Source: an uncultured Oscillospiraceae bacterium | GTDB lineage: Bacteria; Bacillota; Clostridia; Oscillospirales; Oscillospiraceae | Assembly: GCA_934654755.1 (NCBI GenBank) | Contig: CAKUGQ010000015.1 | Coordinates: forward strand, 1 to 58,601 | Direction: 5' to 3' | DNA: 58,601 nt | Shown: positions 50,069-58,214 of the stretch, piece by piece | Position numbering within the stretch: the first letter of the stretch is position 1 | How the letters are laid out: each line of letters starts with the position of its first letter | Notes under the pieces: model-generated | Seen by the model: only the letters and a program-made list of their open reading frames with translations | Told to the model about the DNA's origin: nothing | Database searches by the model: none | Translations under genes and position numbers: made by a program

Positions 50069-50097
50069 TAGACAAAACAGAAAAAATGTGGTAAAAT
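50069..50097 (+). promoter_or_regulatory. promoter of tagA-tmk-pfpI-mltG-U32 run
   Basis: TAGACA, 17 nt, TAAAAT, 33 nt before the start codon. No other plus-strand promoter is evident until after the U32 gene. Confidence 0.6.
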
Positions 50098-50129
50098 AAA
50101 AGTACGCTGCACACTGGAGGGCTCGACAA

Positions 50130-50852
50130 ATGAAGACACAGATCCTCGGCGTCCGATACGATAATGTCACACCGCAGGAGGCGGTGGCACTTGCGCGGGA
50201 ACTGCTCGCGCAGAAAAGGCCAGTCTATTGCGTTACTCCCAATGCGGAAATGGCCTATGAGGCGATGCACGACGAGGACTTTCGGGAACTGCTGAACGGT
50301 GCGGCGCTGACTCTCCCGGACGGTGCGGGCGTCGTTCTCGCCGGAAAGATCGTCAAAACACCGCTCAGGCAGAAGGTCGCCGGTGTCGATTTTGCGCAGA
50401 ACCTTCTGGAGGTTCTGGAGCAGGAGGGATACCGCCTGTACCTTCTCGGCGGCAAGCCCGGTATCGGTGAGCTTGCGGCGCAAAAAATGCTGGAGAAGCA
50501 TCCGAAGCTGGAAATCTGCGGCATCGCCGACGGCTATTTTCAGGACGAAGCGGACGCAATGGCCGCCGTGAGTGCGGCGAAGGCGGATGTTCTCTTCGTG
50601 TGCCTCGGTTCGCCAAAGCAGGAGCTTTTTATGCGGGCACACTGCGGCGAAGGCGGTGTGACGCTGATGGTCGGTCTGGGAGGGACGCTCGATTCTATCG
50701 CAGGAACCGTTCAGCGTGCGCCGAAATGGATGATTCGCCTGCAGCTTGAATGGCTGTACCGGTTAATTAAGGAGCCCAGACGCTTTAAGAGAATGCTGCG
50801 GCTTCCAAAGTATGTTTTCGCCGCGCTTCACAGCCGGAGAAAGGAGCGCTGA
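50130..50852 (+). CDS. WecG/TagA/CpsF family glycosyltransferase
   Basis: 240 residues, the usual length for the family. It transfers N-acetylmannosamine or a related sugar to a lipid-linked GlcNAc during wall teichoic acid or exopolysaccharide synthesis. Family features: VTPNAEMAYEA (about 32-42), the LPDGAGVV active-site Asp motif near 65, the YLLGGKPG block, ICGIADGYF, VCLGSPKQELFM, and the basic amphipathic tail RAPKWMIRLQLEWLYRLIKEPRRFKRM that binds the membrane. First gene of a tight five-gene run. No other teichoic acid gene lies nearby, so the polymer is uncertain. Confidence 0.92.
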   Translation: MKTQILGVRYDNVTPQEAVALARELLAQKRPVYCVTPNAEMAYEAMHDEDFRELLNGAALTLPDGAGVVLAGKIVKTPLRQKVAGVDFAQNLLEVLEQEGYRLYLLGGKPGIGELAAQKMLEKHPKLEICGIADGYFQDEADAMAAVSAAKADVLFVCLGSPKQELFMRAHCGEGGVTLMVGLGGTLDSIAGTVQRAPKWMIRLQLEWLYRLIKEPRRFKRMLRLPKYVFAALHSRRKER

Positions 50853-50853
50853 C

Positions 50854-51525
50854 ATGGGAAAGCTCATTGTATTTGAAGGGACGGACGGCTCCGGTAAATC
50901 TACGCAATTTCGACTGATGACACAGCGGCTGAAAAATGAGGGCGTTGACTTTCGGACAATCGTTTTTCCGCAGTACTCCGAGCCCTCCTCTTCGCTCATA
51001 CGGATGTATTTGGGTGGCGAATTCGGCGAGCGGCCGTCGGATGTTAACGCATATGCCGCTTCAACATTCTATGCGGTAGATCGCTTTGCGTCCTATCGCA
51101 AGGTCTGGCGCGATTATTATCATGACGGCGGTCTGCTGCTTTCCGATCGATATACGACATCCAATGCGGTACATCAGGCTTCAAAGGAGCCTCCGGAAAG
51201 GCGTGAGGACTTTTTCCGGTGGCTCTATGATCTGGAATACCGCTGTATGGAACTGCCGAAGCCTGATCTCGTCCTATACATGGATGTACCGACGGAGTTG
51301 ACCGGGCAGATGCTCCGCCACCGCGAGGAGCTGACGCATACACATGCGGACATTCATGAGCAGAATATGGATTATCTTCGTCGCTGCCGCGAAACGGGAC
51401 TTCAGGCGGCGAACTTCTACGGCTGGACGATCGTCCGCTGTGCAGCCGACGGGAAGATGCGCTCCATTGAGGAGATCCACAACGAGATTTATGGTCTTAT
51501 TGCGGCCTGTTTGGAGGAAAACTGA
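50854..51525 (+). CDS. tmk: thymidylate kinase-like deoxynucleotide kinase
   Basis: 223 residues from the ATG behind AAAGGAG. P-loop FEGTDGSGKST at residues 7-17, the DRYTTSNAVHQ motif (DR-Y of dTMP kinases) near 100, and YMDVPTELTGQML with a charged lid (RHREELTHTHADIHEQN) near 145-170. It phosphorylates dTMP to dTDP using ATP. The sequence departs from the canonical Tmk (no DRY-x-x-S-x-x-A-Y-Q exactly), so it may be the divergent Clostridia type. It begins 2 nt after the tagA stop and the next gene starts directly at its stop. Confidence 0.88.
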   Translation: MGKLIVFEGTDGSGKSTQFRLMTQRLKNEGVDFRTIVFPQYSEPSSSLIRMYLGGEFGERPSDVNAYAASTFYAVDRFASYRKVWRDYYHDGGLLLSDRYTTSNAVHQASKEPPERREDFFRWLYDLEYRCMELPKPDLVLYMDVPTELTGQMLRHREELTHTHADIHEQNMDYLRRCRETGLQAANFYGWTIVRCAADGKMRSIEEIHNEIYGLIAACLEEN

Positions 51526-52077
51526 ATGGTTTACATTGTTTTGGGGAACGGATTTGAGGAATGCGAGGCGACGATCCCTTGTACCGTACTGCGGCGCGGG
51601 GGTGTGGATGCACGCTTTGCCGGTATCGGCGGCACGCAAATCTGCGGCGCACGCGGCATTACGATCAGTGCAGACTGCACGGTTGAGCAGATCGATGTTC
51701 GACAGGCGGAAATGATCGTATTGCCCGGCGGGCTGGGCGGTGTGCACTCCATCGCAGGTTGCCCGCAGGTACTGGAAACGGTTCGCAGGATTCATGCCTG
51801 TGGCGGCTATGTTGCCGCTATCTGCGCGGCGCCGACGGTTCTGTCCGCGCTCGGCTTGCTGGAGGGACGGCATGCCACGGTCTATCCCGGTATGGAGCCT
51901 GAGCTTCGTGGAGCGACGTGTGAGGCGAAGCCTTTCGTGACGGACGGGAGGATCGTTACTGGACGTGCCGCCGGAACCGCGTTTGATTTTGCATTGGAGC
52001 TGCTGCGTCTGCTGCGCGGAGAACAGACGGCAAACGAGGTCCGTGAAAGTATTGTATATCCGGGAGGTTTACGATGA
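51526..52077 (+). CDS. DJ-1/PfpI family protein
   Basis: 183 residues. DJ-1/PfpI glutamine-amidotransferase-like fold with the nucleophile elbow AAICAAPTVLSALGLL (Cys near 102) and a Glu in GFEECEATIPCTVLRRGG near residue 10 that is typical of the DJ-1/YajL group. The MIVLPGGLGG strand precedes it. Related proteins act in glyoxal or protein deglycation, or as chaperone-like enzymes; the exact function is unknown. It starts immediately after the tmk stop codon and overlaps the mltG start by 4 nt, so it is translated from the same message. Confidence 0.9.
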   Translation: MVYIVLGNGFEECEATIPCTVLRRGGVDARFAGIGGTQICGARGITISADCTVEQIDVRQAEMIVLPGGLGGVHSIAGCPQVLETVRRIHACGGYVAAICAAPTVLSALGLLEGRHATVYPGMEPELRGATCEAKPFVTDGRIVTGRAAGTAFDFALELLRLLRGEQTANEVRESIVYPGGLR

Positions 52078-53507
52078 ATGATGATAAGACCCGTAAGCAT
52101 GAGCCGATGAACGACGATGAGCTCATCGAGCAGCTGAAACGGGAGCTGAATATGATTGAGAAGAAACCGGAGCCGAAGCAGGATGAGCCGAAACAGCTGC
52201 CGCATGACACAACGCTGGAAACGGGGTACCCCAGCGTAGAGCGCTCGGAGGATTTTACACCGGATTTCGGCGATGCCTTTGCCGATTACGGTGAGTATCG
52301 CACGAACGGACAGAGTGCCCGCTCGGATGAACCGGACGAGGAGGAAGAATATGATGATCCGCTGCCGGAGCTTCAGGCACCGAAACTGATGCGTAAACGC
52401 CGAATTATGCCGCTTTTTGTAAAAGTCATTCTCTATGTCGTGATCGTTGGGCTGATTGCCGTCGGCCTCGGCTACGGCGGCTGGGAATGTGCCAAGGACG
52501 TGCTTGCATTTGGGCGTTCTTCGGAGATGCAGACCGTTGTGATTTCGGAAAGCGATGATGTGACGTCCGTTTCGGAAATGCTGGCCGAAAAGGGCTTTAT
52601 CAAATACCCGTGGCTGTTCCGCCTATACTGTAAGTTTACCAGCTCTGAGGAAAAGATTCACCCTGGCACCTATACGCTGAGCTATAATTACGACTATCAT
52701 GCGCTTGTCAGCGGGATGCGCGAAACGAGCGTTAACCGACAGACGATCCGTGTGGCGGTGCCGGAGGGCTATACCTGCGCGCAGATCTTCCGACTGATGG
52801 AGGAAAAGGGCGTCTGCACCGTTGCCGAGCTTGAAAAAGCCGCGGCGGAGCATGAGTTTGACTACTGGTTCCTTGAGGGGATTCCCTACGGTGCCGCAAA
52901 CCGTCTGGAGGGCTTCCTTTTCCCGGACACCTATGATTTCTATGAGCGTGACGATGCGGCTCGCGTGCTTGGCAAGTTCCTTGTGAACTTCCGCCGCAAG
53001 TTCGGCGACAATGCCCAGAAGCAGCTTGAGCAGCTCAACGAAAAGCTCGCGTCGCGGCTCAGTGACCGCGGCTATGACGAGGAATATATCGAAGCGCACA
53101 AGTTTACCGTCTATGAGCTGATTACCGTTGCATCGATGATCGAAAAGGAAACCGCGGGAGCGACGGAAAGCGGCTATATTGCTTCCGTCATCTACAACCG
53201 TTTGACCCGCCCCGGCGACTTCCCGATGCTTCAGATTGATGCGACCATCGTTTATGCGCTGGGCGGCGTGAATCGTGCCCTTACGTCGGAGGATCTGGAG
53301 ATCGACAGCCCCTACAACACATACAAGAATCCGGGTCTGCCCGCCGGTCCCATTGCCAATCCCGGTCTGACGAGCATCGCCGCCGCTCTGCGACCGACGG
53401 ATACCGGCTATTATTACTATGCGCTCGATCGCTCCACCGGAATGCATCATTTCTCCAGGACCTACACCGAGCACCATAAATTCCTTCAGGAGCAGAACAA
53501 TGCGTAA
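52074..53507 (+). CDS. mltG: endolytic transglycosylase MltG
   Basis: 477 residues. A cytoplasmic, charged N-terminus (1-110, rich in Asp/Glu/Lys), one membrane helix (about 118-140), a LysM-like region, and the YceG/MltG domain. Catalytic Glu is E357 in VASMIEKETAG, followed by ASVIYNRL, LQIDATIVYALG, and the SPYNTYKNPGLPAGPIANPG block. It cleaves nascent glycan strands to set their length. The start is coupled to the pfpI gene by ATGA; GGGAGG lies upstream. It overlaps the U32 peptidase gene by 8 nt, a pairing also seen near mltG (yrrL) in Bacillus. Confidence 0.95.
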   Translation: MNDDKTRKHEPMNDDELIEQLKRELNMIEKKPEPKQDEPKQLPHDTTLETGYPSVERSEDFTPDFGDAFADYGEYRTNGQSARSDEPDEEEEYDDPLPELQAPKLMRKRRIMPLFVKVILYVVIVGLIAVGLGYGGWECAKDVLAFGRSSEMQTVVISESDDVTSVSEMLAEKGFIKYPWLFRLYCKFTSSEEKIHPGTYTLSYNYDYHALVSGMRETSVNRQTIRVAVPEGYTCAQIFRLMEEKGVCTVAELEKAAAEHEFDYWFLEGIPYGAANRLEGFLFPDTYDFYERDDAARVLGKFLVNFRRKFGDNAQKQLEQLNEKLASRLSDRGYDEEYIEAHKFTVYELITVASMIEKETAGATESGYIASVIYNRLTRPGDFPMLQIDATIVYALGGVNRALTSEDLEIDSPYNTYKNPGLPAGPIANPGLTSIAAALRPTDTGYYYYALDRSTGMHHFSRTYTEHHKFLQEQNNA

Positions 53508-54717
53508 GCCGGAACTGTTGTCCCCGGCGGGGGATATGGAACGTCTGAAAATGGCCGTGCATTACGGCGCCGACGCCGTTTACCTGGCAGGTACGAGCTT
53601 CGGAATGCGCTCCTTTGCGGGAAATTTTACCGCAGAGGAGCTGCCGCAGGCTGTGCAATTTGCGCACGAAAACGGTGTACGCGTCCATGTGACGGTAAAT
53701 ACCATGCCCCGAAACGATGAGCTTGCATCGCTTCCGGCACATCTGGAGCGGCTGGATGCCTGCGGTGTTGATGCTCTGATCGTTGCCGATCTTGGCGTAC
53801 TCCGCGCGGCGCAGCGCCATGCGCCGCATTGTCAGTATCATATTTCCACACAGGTGAGCATTGCCAATTATGCCTGTGCAAACGCGTGGCATGAGCTGGG
53901 TGCGCAGCGTGTGGTGCTTGCTCGTGAGCTGTCGCTGGACGAGATCGCCGCGATCCGCGCGAACACGCCCGCATCTCTGGAGCTGGAAACCTTTGCTCAT
54001 GGCGCAATGTGCGTTTCCTACTCCGGCCGCTGCCTGCTGTCGAACTATATGACCGGTCGCGACAGCAATCGCGGCGCGTGCGCTCAGCCGTGCCGCTATC
54101 AGTATGCGCTGATGGAGGAAAAACGTCCGGGCGAATACTTTCCTGTTTTTGAGGATGAAAAGGGGACTTACATTCTGAATTCCCGCGATATGTGCATGAT
54201 CGACCATATCCGTGAGCTGAGCGAGGCCGGGGTGAGCTGCCTGAAGATTGAAGGGCGTGCGAAGTCTGCCTACTATGCCGCAATCATCACCGGGGCTTAT
54301 CGCCATGTGATCGACGATGTAGCGGCGGGACGGCCGGTGGATCCTGTCTGGCACGACGAGGTGGAGCATGTTTCCCATCGCCGCTATTCCACGGGTTTTT
54401 ATTTCGGGCAGCCGGGACAGTATACCGAAAGTGCGCGCTACCTCCGTGACTGGCAGATTTGCGCCGTTGTGACGAAATGTGACAAATCGGGGCTTGCAAC
54501 GTTCAGCCTGCGCAATAAATTTGCCGAAGGTGATGAACTGGAACTGGTCGGACCGAATCTGCGCCCCTTCGCCCTGACGGCACAGGGGATGCGCGACGGG
54601 GATGGTGTGCCGCTGCACGAACCGCGCACGCCGCAGTCGGTTTTTACGATGCCGCTTTCACAGCAGGTGCCGGCCTACAGTATTCTGCGCCGCGCGGTTG
54701 CGCTGTCAGCGGAATGA
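53500..54717 (+). CDS. U32 family peptidase, TrhP/YrrO-like tRNA hydroxylation protein
   Basis: 405 residues from the ATG overlapping the mltG stop; AGGAG lies 7 nt upstream. U32 hallmarks: ELLSPAGDMERLKMAVHYGADAVYLAG at the start, and the signature E-T-F-A-H-G-A-M-C-V-S-Y-S-G-R-C block near 163-180, followed by SNRGACAQPCRYQY, whose Cys residues are proposed Fe-S or metal ligands. In several bacteria such proteins (TrhP) help make 5-hydroxyuridine in tRNA using prephenate. The gene order mltG-U32 matches that group (yrrN/yrrO), so tRNA modification is more likely than proteolysis. Confidence 0.92.
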   Translation: MRKPELLSPAGDMERLKMAVHYGADAVYLAGTSFGMRSFAGNFTAEELPQAVQFAHENGVRVHVTVNTMPRNDELASLPAHLERLDACGVDALIVADLGVLRAAQRHAPHCQYHISTQVSIANYACANAWHELGAQRVVLARELSLDEIAAIRANTPASLELETFAHGAMCVSYSGRCLLSNYMTGRDSNRGACAQPCRYQYALMEEKRPGEYFPVFEDEKGTYILNSRDMCMIDHIRELSEAGVSCLKIEGRAKSAYYAAIITGAYRHVIDDVAAGRPVDPVWHDEVEHVSHRRYSTGFYFGQPGQYTESARYLRDWQICAVVTKCDKSGLATFSLRNKFAEGDELELVGPNLRPFALTAQGMRDGDGVPLHEPRTPQSVFTMPLSQQVPAYSILRRAVALSAE

Positions 54718-54723
54718 CGTAAA

Positions 54724-54756
54724 GCAGCAGCCTCTCCGACGGAGAGGCTGCTGCCT
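54724..54756. terminator. hairpin between U32 gene and TraB gene
   Basis: Perfect 14-bp stem GCAGCAGCCTCTCC/GGAGAGGCTGCTGC with a 3-nt loop, between convergent genes. T-runs are weak on both sides. Confidence 0.65.
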
Positions 54757-54765
54757 GTTCAAATA

Positions 54766-55815
54766 TCAGTAAGTGACGGGAGTGACGGTGTAGCCGAGCT
54801 CCGTGAGCTGGGCGACAATGCCGTCTTCACCAAGCATATGTGCAAGGCCGACAACATAGAAAACGCTCTTCCCCGCTTCGAGGTACTCCACGGCGGCTTG
54901 AACCATTTTCTTGTTGCGGTCCGTCAGGAGCATCTTGTTGTACTCCTCGGCGGCGCGCTGCTCCGCTTCGCTGACGGCTTCGCCGTTACTGCCGAAGATC
55001 AGAGACTCAAGCTCCTCGAGGTTGCCGCGCTTCCACGCCTCAAGAAGCAGTCCAACGCTATCACCGTAGGAGTCCTGATAATCCGGTGCGACGCTCTGGC
55101 CGAGAATCACGGCCTGCGTTGTCTGCGAAAGACCGGCCAGTCCGGTGTAGACATCCAGATACTCCTCAACCTCCAGAATTTCCTTTCCGGCCTGCTTGGC
55201 CAGCATCAGGAAGTGGCGATCCACTCCGGCATCTGATGAATATGCCGTGTCGGCAAGTAATGCGTTTTCGATAAGCTGTGACCAGAAAATCGGAATGTAG
55301 TAGTCGAAGGCGGTATTATACAGGTTGTGAGACTGCAAGAGTGCTTTTGCCGCGTCGTAAAGCTCCGAGTCAATGTGATCGTAGATTTTGGAACCGTCGG
55401 TATAGAGCATGAGCTTCATCATTTCCACCATTGCGGTGTAGTCGTCCTCCAGAGCGATTACATCGGACTCTACGGCAACGGCCTCACAGGCGTTATAGGC
55501 GTCGAGCAGCTTCTGCGGATAAATGATGCCGTCGCTGACATGAATGGAACCGAGCAAATAAAAATTGCAGTCCATTCCGTCGCGGCTGACGCTCCAGAAC
55601 AGGGGAGTGTCTGCCGTAGTGGGTGGTTCCGTCGGCGCGGTGCTCTCCGTCGGCGGCACTGTGGACGGCTCGGCAGTAGGCTCCGTCGGAGCGGCAGTGG
55701 ATGGTTCGGTCGATGCGGAGGGCGTCGGCTCCGTTTTGTCGGTCTGCCCCGTACAGGCGACCAGAGAAACGGCCATGACGAGCGCCAAAAGCAGGGAAAT
55801 AATTCTGATTTTCAT
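54766..55815 (-). CDS. TraB/GumN family lipoprotein
   Basis: 349 residues. Lipobox LVAC (Cys near 21), a Thr/Pro/Glu-rich linker (about 25-72), then the TraB/GumN domain: LFWSVSRDGMDCNFYLLGSIHVSDG (the conserved GxxH motif), a central EADV-like AVESDVIALED, and a C-terminal VFYVVGLAHMLGEDGIVAQLTELGY block with the second conserved His. The fold is related to Tiki-type metalloproteases; the conserved GxxH and HxxGxxG-like motifs are present, so activity is possible. It is anchored outside the membrane. Ribosome site AAGGAAGG; own sigma-A promoter. Confidence 0.88.
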   Translation of the reverse strand: MKIRIISLLLALVMAVSLVACTGQTDKTEPTPSASTEPSTAAPTEPTAEPSTVPPTESTAPTEPPTTADTPLFWSVSRDGMDCNFYLLGSIHVSDGIIYPQKLLDAYNACEAVAVESDVIALEDDYTAMVEMMKLMLYTDGSKIYDHIDSELYDAAKALLQSHNLYNTAFDYYIPIFWSQLIENALLADTAYSSDAGVDRHFLMLAKQAGKEILEVEEYLDVYTGLAGLSQTTQAVILGQSVAPDYQDSYGDSVGLLLEAWKRGNLEELESLIFGSNGEAVSEAEQRAAEEYNKMLLTDRNKKMVQAAVEYLEAGKSVFYVVGLAHMLGEDGIVAQLTELGYTVTPVTY

Positions 55816-55853
55816 GAAAAACCCTTCCTTTTTGAAGTTATCGGGATGCGCAT

Positions 55854-55882
55854 ATCCTACCAGAATAAATGGAATTTGTCAA
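55854..55882 (-). promoter_or_regulatory. promoter of TraB/GumN gene
   Basis: Minus strand: TTGACA, 17 nt, TAGGAT. Confidence 0.65.
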
Positions 55883-55931
55883 GCGTGGGGCGTTCCGGCG
55901 AAAAAAAGTTGAAAAATTTTTAAAAAAGGGC

Positions 55932-55960
55932 TTGCATTTTGGAGCGGCCTGTGCTAATAT
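55932..55960 (+). promoter_or_regulatory. promoter of tRNA-Arg
   Basis: TTGCAT, 17 nt, TAATAT, ending 25 nt before the mature tRNA. Confidence 0.65.
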
Positions 55961-55985
55961 ACTGGAGCGCCTTGGGCGTGGGTAT

Positions 55986-56062
55986 GCGCCGGTAGCTCAG
56001 TTGGATAGAGTGACTGGCTACGAACCAGTAGGTCGGGGGTTCGAGTCCCTTCCGGCGTACCA
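55986..56062 (+). tRNA. tRNA-Arg (anticodon ACG)
   Basis: 77 nt including an encoded CCA. Acceptor stem GCGCCGG/CCGGCGT with a G-U first pair, D arm with AGCTCAGTTGG, anticodon stem ACTGG/CCAGT with loop CTACGAA (anticodon ACG, read as inosine after editing), and T arm GGTTCGAGTCC. A mobile element remnant follows within 350 bp, so the 3' end may have served as an integration site. No second copy of this end is visible in the window. Confidence 0.97.
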
Positions 56063-56069
56063 TAAAAGA

Positions 56070-56106
56070 AACCTCTTTTGTCTACCGAGACAAGAGAGGT
56101 TTTTTC
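56070..56106 (+). terminator. terminator of tRNA-Arg
   Basis: 13-bp stem ACCTCTTTTGTCT/AGACAAGAGAGGT with a 4-nt loop and TTTTTCT. Confidence 0.88.
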
Positions 56107-56140
56107 TCGCTTTCTGAGCGAAATAAAGGGCGAATCATAG

Positions 56141-56190
56141 AAAAACGGGCTTTGGAGCGGTCGATCGGCTGCTCCGAAGCCCGTTTTTTG
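56141..56190. terminator. second terminator-like hairpin
   Basis: AAAAACGGGCTT-GGAGC pairs with GCTCC-AAGCCCGTTTTTT, a strong hairpin with T-run only 35 nt after the tRNA terminator, with no gene between. It might be a leftover of a deleted gene. From 56191 to 56340 I see nothing else. Confidence 0.7.
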
Positions 56191-56341
56191 CGTTCAGCAG
56201 CAAAAGAATGCCGAAATCGCTGTTGTACAAATAGAATTTCTTTGCTCTGCAAGCAACTACTAAATGTGTTTAGGGTATGGGACTTGAACCTGATGTTTGC
56301 GAAAAATCCAGTTCAGGTAATGATATAATTACGCGGAGACC

Positions 56342-56380
56342 TTGAAAAATCGGAAGTTTTGTGTTATACTTAATTAGTAT
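56342..56380 (+). promoter_or_regulatory. promoter and dyad of truncated regulator gene
   Basis: TTGAAA, 17 nt, TATACT (56365-56370). A perfect dyad ATACT-TAATT-AGTAT (56366-56380) overlaps the -10, as expected for an autoregulated gene. Confidence 0.6.
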
Positions 56381-56411
56381 TATTATACCCATTTCAAAGA
56401 GGAGGCACAAT

Positions 56412-56648
56412 ATGGCTGCCAATATGCAAAAGATTAAACTGCTGAAGCTATATGAGCTGCTGCGTAAAGAGACGGATGAAACACATCCCATCTCCCGCGT
56501 CGAGCTCTGCAGACGGCTGAATGAGATGGGCATTTCCAGTAATGTCAGGACGCTGAGTTTGGATATTGAAGTGATGCAGGAAAATGGCTTCGAGATCATG
56601 AGCTACCTGAAGGATATGAAAAAGAGCAGATTGCAAGACGGATCGTAA
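56412..56648 (+). pseudogene. truncated WYL/DeoR-type HTH regulator
   Basis: 78 residues from the ATG behind AGAGGAGG. The start is a good HTH of the WYL regulator class (KIKLLKLYELLRKETDETHPISRVELCRRLNEMGISSNVRTLSLDIEVMQENGFEIM), which in intact proteins leads into a WYL ligand domain of about 230 more residues. Here it stops after a short unrelated tail (residues about 66-78), where the sequence switches into another frame encoding a conjugative-element protein. The promoter and autoregulatory-type dyad are intact, so a truncated DNA-binding fragment may still be made. Confidence 0.65.
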
Positions 56649-57568
56649 ACTTTAATTACGGGAAATCCGCTGAAGCGCCCTGTCCGTTTGAGAAAAAGGA
56701 TAAGGACTATTTCGGAAGCACTGCCGAAAAAGAGGTGTACCAACAGCTTGGCGATGCCGAGCGCGTCAATGAGATCATCGGAATGATGCAGACGGTATTT
56801 GATTCCGAAATGCCGAGGAGCCGCACTTACGATCATGACAGAGAAAGCCTTGCCGATGTCAGACGGTTTGCCGAGGGCAAATATAACCTTTTCCCGGGCA
56901 GTAAGTACCGTAAGAAAGAGCAGGTTATAGAAGCCCCGCGCGTCATTCAGCCGATAGAAACCGGGCAGGAAGAAAGACCTTCCGACATTGGCTTTACGCA
57001 GTACGGTCTGAACCTGAAACTCGGCGATTGGCTGCACATCGGTCAGAACGAGGTACAGTTATCCTCTGCAACCGCAGACGGCGTTGAGCTGTATGACGGG
57101 ACGCTGTTCCCGATAGAAATGACGCTTGAGGTGTTTGTTCGGCGTATCAAAGAGAATCCGCTGAATGAGGCGTTTTTACTCAAAGAGAGCGAGGAGGTCG
57201 TCAAAGAGCCGATGCCTGCACCGGTTGTGCCGAACGCGCCGGAACAAGAGGAACAAGCGGACAAACACGAAATTGCGGCATACGCATTGGGGGATTTTTA
57301 TGAGTTCTTCGATGATGACGCGAAGAGAACCGCAGAAATCTGCGACCTGACAATGACCACCCGCGTGATGGCAGACGGTACAAGACACCCGATGTGCGGT
57401 GTCCCGAAATACACCATAGACCGCTATGAGCAAAAGCTGAAAGAAGCCGGATATACCGTTGTGCTCAGAGATTTCAAGCAGTTCAATGCTGATAGGCAGG
57501 CAACTCCGGAGCACGACAAGGATATTCCGACCGAGGAGCATATGAATATCTGGCCGAGGCACAGATGA
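56621..57568 (+). pseudogene. LtrC-like conjugative element protein, 5'-truncated and frameshifted
   Basis: The reading frame is open from 56570 and the recognisable part begins near 56621 with no start codon. It contains an LPD-type region (LGDWLHIGQNEVQLSSATADGVELYDG) and then a MutS domain I-like segment (GDFYEFFDDDAKRTAEICDLTMTTR, MCGVPKYTIDRYEQKLKEAGY) at 57265-57470. Near 57544 one base appears missing: the current frame ends HMNIWPRHR, while the next frame reads YLAEAQMKAESKG and stops at 57588, overlapping the next start (ATGA). So both ends are damaged. Large proteins like this occur in Firmicutes integrative elements. Confidence 0.7.
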
Positions 57569-57584
57569 AAGCTGAGTCAAAGGG

Positions 57585-57917
57585 ATGAATGGAGCGTATT
57601 ACCGGCTGAATATCCGTTTTGACCTTACAGATAAACGCCAGTGGGAGATCGTTGAGAGGCTGCAAGCCCTTGACAAAAAACAATACGGTTCTATCAACAA
57701 ATTCGTTGTTATCGCTGTCGGCAAGGCACTTGACGGAATAGGCACTACTTCTCTCACTGCCGAGGAAGTGCGGCGCATAATCCGTGAGGAATTGCAGGAA
57801 GTAACCTTTGTTTTGGAACAGCCGCCGCAGGTGTAAGCGGCTGCGCCTACGCTTACCGAGGAGGAACAGGCGAGAAATGAGCAGAGTGTCCTTGATGACC
57901 TGGAAATGTTCGGATGA
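57585..57917 (+). pseudogene. small conjugative-element protein with in-frame stop
   Basis: 83 codons to a TAA at 57834-57836. The same frame continues for 26 more codons (AAAPTLTEEEQARNEQSVLDDLEMFG) to a TGA at 57915. The Leu-Asp-Asp-Leu-Glu-Met-Phe-Gly ending looks like a natural C-terminus, so the TAA is probably a nonsense mutation in a protein of about 110 residues. The N-terminal part (YYRLNIRFDLTDKRQWEIVERLQALDKKQYGSINKFVVIAV) resembles small ParR-like or accessory proteins of integrative elements. It would have been coupled to the end of the LtrC-like gene before the frameshift. Confidence 0.6.
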
Positions 57918-58094
57918 TGCCAAATGCGCCGATTATGGCAGCAAAACTGGAACTGGCAAAATATTATGGCATTGAAATGATGCCAAGCGAACGATACACA
58001 CAAAGCGGACAAGAAGCGGCTTTCGGTATCGTGCAGCGCAGAAATATGCTGAAATCCCGGTATCTGACAGCCGCTTTTCTTTATGCCCTGTGGG

Positions 58095-58190
58095 GTGCGT
58101 CTCACGGTATAGCAAGCAGGGACTTTGTGTGCCACAGAAGTCCCAATCACAGCCGAAATCGGCTGACTCTTTGGGGGCGCAGCCCCCAAT
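58095..58190. other. candidate origin of transfer (oriT)
   Basis: Three inverted repeats in 75 bp just upstream of mobC: GGGACTT/AAGTCCC (58119-58144), CAGCCGA-AA-TCGGCTG (58150-58165), and TTGGGGGC/GCCCCCAA (58171-58189). Position next to mobC and a relaxase, and dyads of this kind, are typical of oriT. The nick site is not identified. The stretch 57918-58094 holds a frame beginning MMPNAPIMAAKLELAKYYGIE (ATGA-coupled to the previous gene) that may be a gene remnant. Confidence 0.5.
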
Positions 58191-58214
58191 CCCCCAAGGA
58201 AAGGAGCGATGTGT

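Noticed and set aside
56274..56300. tRNA fragment (GGGACTTGAACC resembles a reversed T arm)
   Set aside because: The flanking bases do not form a 5-bp T stem or acceptor stem; treated as chance or too decayed to call.
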